The position numbers were made by a program, and so were the translations under genes. The notes under the pieces were generated by a model. The model was not told the DNA's origin. It saw nothing but the letters and a program-made list of their open reading frames with translations, and did no database searches. Source: Peteryoungia aggregata LMG 23059 (GTDB lineage: Bacteria; Pseudomonadota; Alphaproteobacteria; Rhizobiales; Rhizobiaceae). Taken from it: 64,000 nt of DNA. The stretch is taken from NCBI RefSeq assembly GCF_030814435.1, contig NZ_JAUSUW010000005.1, positions 124,001-188,000 on the forward strand. The letters run 5' to 3'. Shown here one piece after another: positions 57,911 through 64,000 of the stretch (positions are counted from its first letter, which is position 1; every line of letters begins with the position of its first letter).

Positions 57911-59575
57911 ATGGCGGAAATGAAGACGGCGATCGGCCTGATGAGCGGCACGTCGATGGATGGCATCGATGTTGCGCTGGTTCGCACCGATGGCGAGGCG
58001 GTGGTCGAGCGCGGCCCCTTCCTCTCCGTCCCCTACGAGCCGGCCTTCCGCGATAGGCTGAAGCAGGCGCTGGAAGATGCCAAGGCTATCAGGCACCGCG
58101 ACGAACGTCCTGATGACCTCTCACGTATGGAGAGGGCACTGACTCTACGTCATGCAGAAGCGGTCGCACTTTTCTTGCAGCAAGAGAAGCTCAAGCGTGA
58201 GGATGTCGACCTTATCGGCTTCCACGGCCAGACGGTGCTGCATCGACCGGATGAGGCGCTCACCGTGCAGCTGGGCGACGGGCCGCTGCTGGCAGCCGAA
58301 ACCGGCATCGACGTTGTCTACGACATGCGCGCCAATGACATGCTGCATGGCGGGCAGGGCGCCCCGCTGGTCCCGGTCTATCACCAGGCACTCGCCCATC
58401 AGATTCCAGCTGCGGACTGGCCCGTCTGCTTCGTCAATATCGGCGGCATCTCGAACCTGACCTTCCTCGACCGCGACGGCACGATCATCGGCTTCGACAG
58501 CGGACCCGGCAACACGCTGATCGATCAATGGGTCGAGGCCCATGCCGGCATTCCCTATGACGACGGCGGCCGCATCGCCTCTGAAGGTGGTGTCATCATG
58601 GGACTTGCCGAGCGCTATCTGGACAATCCATTTTTTACCGCAAGCAAGCGCCGGTCGCTGGACCGCAACGATTTTCGTCCGCCTGAAGGCCACGAGGCCG
58701 AGCTCTCGGATGGCGCGCGCACGTTGGCCTATGTCTCCTCAGCCGCTATCCTGAAGTCGGCCGGCCATCTGCCCAGTTCTCCGAAGACCTATGTGATCTG
58801 CGGCGGGGGGCGCCTGAACCGCTCGATCATGGGCGATCTCGTGACCCTTGCAGGGGAAAAGGGGGCAACGGTGCTCACTGCCGAGCAGGCCGGCTTCAAC
58901 GGCGACGCCATGGAGGCAGAGGCCTGGGCTTATCTTGCGGTGCGCTCGGCGAGGGGGCTTCCGCTGACCTTTCCCGGAACGACAGGTGTTCGCGAGCCGG
59001 TCAGCGGCGGTGTGCTGGAGCCGTCGGCGTTGTTGCGGACGGAGCGCCTGATGCTGACGCGGTGGCAGGATGGTGACGAAGAGCAACTCGCCCATTTGCA
59101 TGGCGCGCCGGAGACCAGCATACATGTCGGGCATGGCCAACCTTGGGAACCGGACTATGCACGACAACGGCTGGCCGGTTGGCGAGCGGGTTTTCAGCGC
59201 TACGGTATCTCGACCTTGAAGCTGATGACCGCTGATGGCTCGGATTTTGTCGGGCGTGCGGGAATTGGTTGGTACGAAGACGCCCAAGTCCATCAACTTG
59301 CCTATTCGATCGTCCAGTCCGAATGGGGTAAGGGTTACGCGAGCGAGATCGCCAGCGCTCTGGTGGGGTGGTTCTTCGAGGCTGAGATCGGGGAAAGGCT
59401 GGAGGCCATGGCGCATGTCGACAACGCGGCCTCGTTACATATCCTCAAAAAGACAGGCTTCCGGGAAATTGGCATACGCTCCGTCCGAGGGGAGCCCTGC
59501 CGCTTCTTTGAGATGCTCCGGTCCGATTATGCGGATCTCGCAAAGGCCAGCCCGTCCCGCAATCCCACTTCATAG
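57911..59575 (+). CDS. anmK: anhydro-N-acetylmuramic acid kinase fused to a GNAT acetyltransferase
   Basis: A 554-residue protein. Residues 1-370 are Anm[19 protein letters not shown] (phosphate loop), [39 protein letters not shown] and [13 protein letters not shown]. AnmK phosphorylates anhydroMurNAc in cell-wall recycling, downstream of NagZ. Typical AnmK ends here (about 370 residues). The frame continues without a stop into a GNAT domain from about residue 375 ([12 protein letters not shown], acetyl-CoA loop [24 protein letters not shown]), most like RimJ/RimL types. Start ATG choice is the first with family-like sequence. The 3' end overlaps the patatin-like gene tail to tail by 49 bases. 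Confidence 0.88.
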   Translation: MAEMKTAIGLMSGTSMDGIDVALVRTDGEAVVERGPFLSVPYEPAFRDRLKQALEDAKAIRHRDERPDDLSRMERALTLRHAEAVALFLQQEKLKREDVDLIGFHGQTVLHRPDEALTVQLGDGPLLAAETGIDVVYDMRANDMLHGGQGAPLVPVYHQALAHQIPAADWPVCFVNIGGISNLTFLDRDGTIIGFDSGPGNTLIDQWVEAHAGIPYDDGGRIASEGGVIMGLAERYLDNPFFTASKRRSLDRNDFRPPEGHEAELSDGARTLAYVSSAAILKSAGHLPSSPKTYVICGGGRLNRSIMGDLVTLAGEKGATVLTAEQAGFNGDAMEAEAWAYLAVRSARGLPLTFPGTTGVREPVSGGVLEPSALLRTERLMLTRWQDGDEEQLAHLHGAPETSIHVGHGQPWEPDYARQRLAGWRAGFQRYGISTLKLMTADGSDFVGRAGIGWYEDAQVHQLAYSIVQSEWGKGYASEIASALVGWFFEAEIGERLEAMAHVDNAASLHILKKTGFREIGIRSVRGEPCRFFEMLRSDYADLAKASPSRNPTS

Positions 59576-60372
59576 GCATGGCGGATGCCGGCAGCGTCGC
59601 CGACGGAGAACTTGCCGACCGGGAGGTCTTCGCTCGGGCCCACCACCACGCGATTAGGGGCGGAGGGCGGCTTTCGGCCAAAACGGGTGGTCAGAAGCAA
59701 TGTCCGCCAGCCCTTCGCTTCGACTTCCGTGAGCTTCATCAGTGGCGGATTGTCGACGAGGCCGCCGTCGAGATAGGCACGTCCTCTGACACGCCCGACC
59801 GGCATGAAGGGCGGGACGGAGGAGGTCGCCATCAACGCATCCACGAGTTCGCCGGGATAGTCGCAATTATGCGTCGAGATCCAGGTAGGGCGCAATCTCA
59901 TCCGCAGACCAGCCTTTGAATGGGTGCCGTCGGTCAGAAGCTTCTCGATCTGATAGGCGCCGATCGAGCCCAGTGCCCCGAGCGCACCGGGCATCCAGTC
60001 CGGCAGGCCGGAGAGCTGGATCAACATCGGCGGCCCCGCCTTGAGCGTGGCGAGTTCCTGCTCGCCGAACGCGTCTGCGAGCAGTTGCCTGAAGAGCTTA
60101 CCCGCCACGAGCGGCGATTCCCGCCGCCGGAGCGCTCGCCAGTCAACACCGCGATGGCCCTGTTCGGCAAAGGCGAAGGCGGAAGCCCTGACACGGTCGC
60201 CGACACCGGCAAGATGCATCGCGCCGTGATAGGCGCTGGCCGAAACGGCGACATAGAAGCGCGGATTGAGCGTCTGATGTTCGCTGTAGGCTTTCAGGAA
60301 GCCGCTTTGCCAGTAGCATCGGTTGCCACCGCCTGCGAGGCCGACGGCGTCAAATGTGATGGGTGAGGTCAT
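59527..60372 (-). CDS. patatin-like phospholipase-family protein
   Basis: A 281-residue patatin-fold protein. [11 protein letters not shown] is the oxyanion Gly-rich loop; VAVSASAY (Ser44 in an AVSAS elbow) stands where GxSxG is usual, and [11 protein letters not shown] supplies the DGG catalytic Asp. The Gly residues of the elbow are replaced by Ala and Ser, so activity is uncertain but the dyad is present. Cytoplasmic. Its 3' end overlaps anmK-GNAT tail to tail by 49 bases. Confidence 0.8.
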   Translation of the reverse strand: MTSPITFDAVGLAGGGNRCYWQSGFLKAYSEHQTLNPRFYVAVSASAYHGAMHLAGVGDRVRASAFAFAEQGHRGVDWRALRRRESPLVAGKLFRQLLADAFGEQELATLKAGPPMLIQLSGLPDWMPGALGALGSIGAYQIEKLLTDGTHSKAGLRMRLRPTWISTHNCDYPGELVDALMATSSVPPFMPVGRVRGRAYLDGGLVDNPPLMKLTEVEAKGWRTLLLTTRFGRKPPSAPNRVVVGPSEDLPVGKFSVGDAAGIRHAYEVGLRDGLAFARSA

Positions 60373-60403
60373 TGAAAATCACGAGTTGAAAACATTGCGC
60401 AAG

Positions 60404-60613
60404 CTATTCTCGTCGAAGCATCGCTAGAACCGCATCGACTTTGTCTTTGCCGATTTCTGCGCGCTGCGTGAAACGCTTTCGCACCTCATTCTGTTCGATG
60501 ATGTCTTTGGTCACCTCGACGAAGAAATCGTTGAGTGTCAGGCCATTCTCCTGGGCAACACTTTCGATTTGCGCATCCAGTGGCTCGGGCAGCGTGATAG
60601 TGATTGATTTCAC
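60404..60613 (-). CDS. probable antitoxin of a PIN toxin (ribbon-helix-helix type)
   Basis: A 69-residue protein starting MKSITITLPEPLDAQIESVAQENGLTLNDFF, the pattern of ribbon-helix-helix antitoxins (a first strand then two helices), with a charged C-terminus for toxin binding. Its ATG overlaps the toxin stop by four bases (ATGA). The order is toxin first, antitoxin second on the minus strand, the reverse of most type II pairs. Confidence 0.75.
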   Translation of the reverse strand: MKSITITLPEPLDAQIESVAQENGLTLNDFFVEVTKDIIEQNEVRKRFTQRAEIGKDKVDAVLAMLRRE

Positions 60614-61035
60614 AGCGAGAGCTCCCTGAACAGTCGTGTCGGCTCGATGACCTCGACACGATCAAATCTCAAATCGCCACCAGAAAAATCCCTGGTGTTG
60701 CTGGTCACAAGATAGCGCGCATTCGCCGCAATCGCCAGTTCGATCAGGTGATTGTCGCCCTCGTCACGGAGATTCGGACGCCAACGGTAGTGAATGTCGA
60801 CAAGTGTACAGCGTGAGAAAAATGCATCCAGCAGATCATTGCGGTCGTGGAGGTCGAAACGCGCACGCTGAAAGTGTGTCGTGCGGTTCACGACGTCTTC
60901 GTATTCGAGATAAAGCGCCAAACTCAGCATCGGTGCAAGCCTGCCGGTCAGGCAAGCCTCGATCACCTTCGAAGCAGGACCCTGGCCGATACAAGCGCTG
61001 ACCAGCACATTTGTATCGGCCACGATCCGGATCAT
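60610..61035 (-). CDS. PIN-domain toxin (COG1569-like)
   Basis: A 141-residue PIN nuclease. MIRIVADTNVLVSA holds the first Asp (Asp7), LYLEYEDVVNR gives the conserved Glu, and RDEGDNHLIELAIAANARYLVTSNTRDF provides the other acidic ligands. PIN toxins cleave RNA. The start codon follows the hydrolase stop with only one base between, so the toxin is probably transcribed and perhaps translated with the hydrolase. It precedes its antitoxin. Confidence 0.82.
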   Translation of the reverse strand: MIRIVADTNVLVSACIGQGPASKVIEACLTGRLAPMLSLALYLEYEDVVNRTTHFQRARFDLHDRNDLLDAFFSRCTLVDIHYRWRPNLRDEGDNHLIELAIAANARYLVTSNTRDFSGGDLRFDRVEVIEPTRLFRELSL

Positions 61036-61036
61036 C

Positions 61037-61714
61037 TTACCGGATCCGCTTGGCGGCGGGTTCCGGAACCAGTTCGCCTTCGAGGCGACGGTCGAGATAG
61101 TCTTCGCACTCGGCCATCAGCGTTTCCACCTGGCCGTTGAAGAAGTGGTTGGCGCCTGGCACCGTCTTGTGGGTGATCAGGATGCCCTTCTGGGTCTTCA
61201 GCTTGTCGACGAGGCCGATGACGTCCTTCTCGGGAGCCACCTTGTCGCTGTCGCCGTTGATGATCAGGCCGGATGACGGACAGGGGGCGAGGAAGGAGAA
61301 GTCGTAGATGTTCGGCTGCGGCGCGATCGACATGAAGCCTTCGATCTCAGGGCGACGCATCAGGAGCTGCATGCCGATCCACGAGCCGAAGGAGTAGCCG
61401 GCAACCCAGCAGCTCTTCGAATCCGGATGGAGGCTCTGCACCCAGTCGAGGGCAGATGCTGCATCCGACAACTCGCCGGCGCCATGGTCGAATTCGCCCT
61501 GGCTGCGGCCGATGCCGCGGAAGTTGAAGCGAAGCGTGGTGAAGCCGCGCTTCTGGAACATGTAGAACAGCTGGTAGACGATCTGGTTGTTCATCGTCCC
61601 GCCGAATTGCGGATGCGGATGAAGGATGATCGCGATCGGTGCGCTCTTTTCCTTGGAGGGTTGATAACGGCCTTCGAGACGACCCGCGGGGCCGTTGAAA
61701 ATCACTTCGGGCAT
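61037..61714 (-). CDS. alpha/beta hydrolase (COG2945-like)
   Basis: A 225-residue cytoplasmic hydrolase. PIAIILHPHPQFGGTMNN is the oxyanion region, VAGYSFGSWIG the nucleophile elbow, INGDSDKVAP the Asp, and VPGANHFFNGQ the His. The family is widespread in proteobacteria without a firm substrate. Start at MPEVIFNGP; the frame upstream is longer. Divergent from the cysteine desulfurase gene across about 200 bases; the PIN pair follows directly. Confidence 0.85.
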   Translation of the reverse strand: MPEVIFNGPAGRLEGRYQPSKEKSAPIAIILHPHPQFGGTMNNQIVYQLFYMFQKRGFTTLRFNFRGIGRSQGEFDHGAGELSDAASALDWVQSLHPDSKSCWVAGYSFGSWIGMQLLMRRPEIEGFMSIAPQPNIYDFSFLAPCPSSGLIINGDSDKVAPEKDVIGLVDKLKTQKGILITHKTVPGANHFFNGQVETLMAECEDYLDRRLEGELVPEPAAKRIR

Positions 61715-61770
61715 TAGGTTCCGGTCCCTGACATTTTTGCGGTTCGTCAACACCAAATTAGAAAGCTGAC

Positions 61771-61820
61771 TTGACGGCGTCAGTCAGCTTTTCTAGAACG
61801 AAGTTTAGAACCGTTCGAAA
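61771..61820 (+). promoter_or_regulatory. putative suf promoter with Irr/ICE-like operator
   Basis: TTGACG and TAGAAC are spaced by 17 bases (61771-61776 and 61794-61799), a good sigma-70-type promoter. Directly downstream (61804-61820), TTTAGAACCGTTCGAAA is an inverted repeat with 7 of 8 arm pairs, close to the Irr box (ICE) pattern of alphaproteobacteria. A strong hairpin (61764-61789) overlaps the promoter. Position suggests iron-dependent control of the suf operon; the factor is inferred. Confidence 0.6.
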
Positions 61821-61919
61821 CTGGATGGCGTCGCATCCGGGGTGAAGGTGTCATAAGGCAAGCCCGGCGGAAATTTCAAGGAAAATGCACCGCATGATGC
61901 ATGGGAGTCCGAACTGAGG

Positions 61920-63086
61920 ATGGCTATTGAGCGCATCTATCTCGACTGGAACGCCACCGCGCCCCTGAGGGCTGCGGCGCGCGACGCCATGCTCGACGCG
62001 CTCGCCATGCCCGGTAACCCGTCTTCGGTGCATGCCGAAGGGCGTGCAGCAAGGGCCGTAATCGAAAAGGCGCGTCGCGCCGTCGCAACGCTTGTTGGTG
62101 CGGAAGCCGCGCATGTGACCTTTACCGCAAGCGCGACGGAAGCTGCCAATCAGGTTCTGTCGCCGGTCTACCGCATGGGCAAGTCGCGTGTCGGCCTTGG
62201 ACGCCTCTATGTCTCGGCAATCGAGCATCCGGCCGTGCGGGCCGGCGGGCGATTCCCCAAAGAGCGCGTGACGGAACTTGCCGTGACGCCTGCGGGACTG
62301 ATCGATCTTGATGCGCTTGCCAGCACACTGGCAGGCCATGACGCGTCCGAGGGGCTGCCGCTGGTTGCCGTGATGCTGGTCAACAATGAAACGGGGATCA
62401 TCCAGCCAATCCGCGAGGTCTCCACCATCGTAAAGAAGTTTGGCGGATTGCTGGTGGTTGATGCCGTGCAGGCTGCTGGCCGCATCCCGCTGTCGATCGC
62501 AGATCTCGGCGCCGACTTCCTGATCCTGTCGGCCCATAAGCTCGGCGGTCCGAAGGGCGTGGGTGCGCTGGTGTCGCAGGGTGAGACTTTCATGCCGGAG
62601 CCGCTGGTGCGCGGTGGCGGCCAGGAAAAAGGGCATCGGGCCGGTACCGAGAATCTCGCGGCGATCGCGGGCTTTGGGGCAGCCGCAGAGCGGATGTCGG
62701 CGGATCTGGTGAGCCGGAATGCCGGGATTGCCGCACTGCGCGACCGGGCGGAGGCAGGCATCGTCTCGGCAGCACCGGAGACCGTGATCTACGGTCGCAG
62801 TGAGACGCGGGTCGGCAATACGAGTTTCTTCCATCTGCCGGGGCTGAAGGCGGAAACCGGTCAGATCGCATTCGATCTGGAAGGCATCGCGCTGTCGGCC
62901 GGAGCCGCCTGCTCGTCTGGCAAGGTCGGCGCGAGCCATGTGCTGACCGCCATGGGCGAGGATGCCGCGACCGGGGCGCTTCGCTTGTCGATTGGCCCTG
63001 ATACGACGGAGAGCGACATCGATCGCTTTCTGGACGCCTTTGTGAAGATTGCTGCCCGCCGCAAACCGGCGGGGCAGGCCGCCTAA
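61920..63086 (+). CDS. cysteine desulfurase (IscS/NifS class)
   Basis: A 388-residue PLP enzyme. IYLDWNATAP, HPAVRAGG-type region EHPAVRAG, VDAVQAAGRIP, the PLP Lys207 in SAHKLGGPKG, and the catalytic Cys331 in AACSSGKVGASHVL are present. It takes sulfur from cysteine to build Fe-S clusters. Located at the head of the suf operon, 141 bases before sufB. GAGG lies immediately before ATG, closer than ideal. Confidence 0.95.
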   Translation: MAIERIYLDWNATAPLRAAARDAMLDALAMPGNPSSVHAEGRAARAVIEKARRAVATLVGAEAAHVTFTASATEAANQVLSPVYRMGKSRVGLGRLYVSAIEHPAVRAGGRFPKERVTELAVTPAGLIDLDALASTLAGHDASEGLPLVAVMLVNNETGIIQPIREVSTIVKKFGGLLVVDAVQAAGRIPLSIADLGADFLILSAHKLGGPKGVGALVSQGETFMPEPLVRGGGQEKGHRAGTENLAAIAGFGAAAERMSADLVSRNAGIAALRDRAEAGIVSAAPETVIYGRSETRVGNTSFFHLPGLKAETGQIAFDLEGIALSAGAACSSGKVGASHVLTAMGEDAATGALRLSIGPDTTESDIDRFLDAFVKIAARRKPAGQAA

Positions 63087-63227
63087 GGCGGCGAAAAACC
63101 GGGCCAAACATCGTTTTTCCCTTGCCAAGAGGGGTGAAATGATGGCTCGGGAACCTTAAGTATGGCGGGTCACCGCCCAACGTTAACAAGCTGCCGGAAT
63201 TTGGCCCGGCAAGATTGGAGAACGACC

Positions 63228-64000
63228 ATGGCTGCTGTGCAGGAAACGATCGATCAGGTCCGCCAGATCGATGTGGATCAGTACAAGTATGGTTTTGAAA
63301 CTACCATCGAAGTCGACAAGGCCCCGAAGGGCCTGTCGGAAGACATCGTCCGCTTCATTTCGGCCAAGAAGAACGAGCCCGAATGGATGCTTGAATGGCG
63401 CCTCGACGCCTATCGTCGCTGGCTGACGATGGTCGAGCCCACCTGGGCACGCGTCGACTATCCGAAGATCGACTTCAACGACATCTACTATTATGCGGCG
63501 CCAAAGACGGCTGCCGGCCCGAAGTCGCTAGACGAAGTCGATCCCGAACTCCTGAAGGTCTATGAGAAGCTCGGCATCCCGCTGAAAGAGCAGGAAATGC
63601 TGGCCGGCGTCCAGACTTCGAAGATCGCCGTTGACGCCGTCTTCGATTCGGTTTCGGTCGTCACGACCTTCAAGGAAGAGCTTATGAAGGCCGGCGTGAT
63701 CTTCATGTCGATCTCGGAAGCGATCCGCGAATATCCTGACCTGGTGAAGAAGTATCTCGGCTCGGTCGTGCCCGTCACCGACAATTATTATGCGACGCTG
63801 AACTGCGCGGTCTTCACCGACGGTTCCTTCGTCTACATTCCGAAGGGCGTTCGCTGCCCGATGGAGCTGTCGACCTATTTCCGCATCAACGAGAAGAACA
63901 CCGGCCAGTTCGAGCGCACGCTGATCATCGCCGAGGAAGGCGCCTACGTCTCCTATCTCGAAGGTTGCACGGCACCCCAGCGCGACGAAAACCAGCTGCA
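63228..64000 (+). CDS. sufB: Fe-S cluster assembly protein SufB (3' end cut by window edge)
   Basis: The frame starts [23 protein letters not shown], preceded by GGAG, and runs to the last base. Blocks [68 protein letters not shown] and [27 protein letters not shown] identify SufB, the scaffold of the SufBC2D complex. About 257 residues (roughly half) are visible. Downstream genes (sufC, sufD, sufS) are expected outside the window. Confidence 0.96.
   Translation, partial: MAAVQETIDQVRQIDVDQYKYGFETTIEVDKAPKGLSEDIVRFISAKKNEPEWMLEWRLDAYRRWLTMVEPTWARVDYPKIDFNDIYYYAAPKTAAGPKSLDEVDPELLKVYEKLGIPLKEQEMLAGVQTSKIAVDAVFDSVSVVTTFKEELMKAGVIFMSISEAIREYPDLVKKYLGSVVPVTDNYYATLNCAVFTDGSFVYIPKGVRCPMELSTYFRINEKNTGQFERTLIIAEEGAYVSYLEGCTAPQRDENQL

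Overview
The window is a GC-rich chromosomal segment of an alphaproteobacterium, almost certainly a member of the Rhizobiaceae (Rhizobium/Agrobacterium/Sinorhizobium relatives). The evidence is an exoR orthologue, a PopZ (DUF2497) gene next to valS, a fused secDF, and the run dgt-argS-SPOR-nagZ-scpA-scpB-tatABC-serS-surE-pcm-nlpD-yajC-secDF. No rRNA, CRISPR array, insertion sequence or prophage was seen. Two tRNA genes (Asn, Cys) are present. Both window edges cut genes: ilvA on the left and sufB on the right.

Bases 1-12000 hold the end of ilvA, an alpha/beta hydrolase, a HlyU-family protein, a large ammonium-transporter/PAS/GGDEF/EAL fusion, azoR divergent from a LysR regulator, a Tat-exported cyclic-nucleotide phosphodiesterase (cpdB), two single-domain PilZ proteins, and an Lrp-type regulator divergent from alanine dehydrogenase. 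Bases 12000-20000 hold a DUF1203 protein, a DUF4344 metallopeptidase-like protein, a cysK-alaX-sseA operon whose last gene is fused to a GNAT domain, an AT-rich orphan membrane protein, and a class I photolyase. Bases 20000-34000 carry tRNA-Asn, tRNA-Cys, small hypotheticals, an isoaspartyl methyltransferase-like gene, popZ, valS, a FadL-type porin, exoR, xthA, erpA, dgt and argS.

Bases 35000-54600 are a long, mostly plus-strand housekeeping block for cell envelope, chromosome segregation and protein export: a SPOR-domain protein, nagZ, scpAB, an orphan ABC ATPase, tatABC, serS, surE, pcm, an NlpD-like degenerate LytM lipoprotein, yajC and secDF. Two genes that follow secDF resemble the mitochondrial complex I assembly factors NDUFAF3 (Mth938 fold) and NDUFAF6 (a squalene/phytoene-synthase fold that lacks the second Asp-rich motif). 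Bases 54600-64000 hold trmFO, a small DUF1127 protein, tyrS, an anmK-GNAT fusion overlapping a patatin-like gene tail to tail, a toxin-first PIN/antitoxin pair attached to a hydrolase gene, and the start of the suf operon (cysteine desulfurase and sufB). The suf operon is preceded by an Irr/ICE-like palindrome placed on a recognisable promoter.

The items most worth a second look are the Amt-GGDEF-EAL fusion, the NDUFAF3/NDUFAF6-like pair behind secDF, two independent enzyme-GNAT fusions (SseA and AnmK), repeated acidic motifs in the SPOR protein, the toxin-first TA pair, the AT-rich membrane gene with a G8 tract at its start, and several perfect or near-perfect palindromes in promoter regions. 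All family assignments come from reading motifs by eye; no database search was run.
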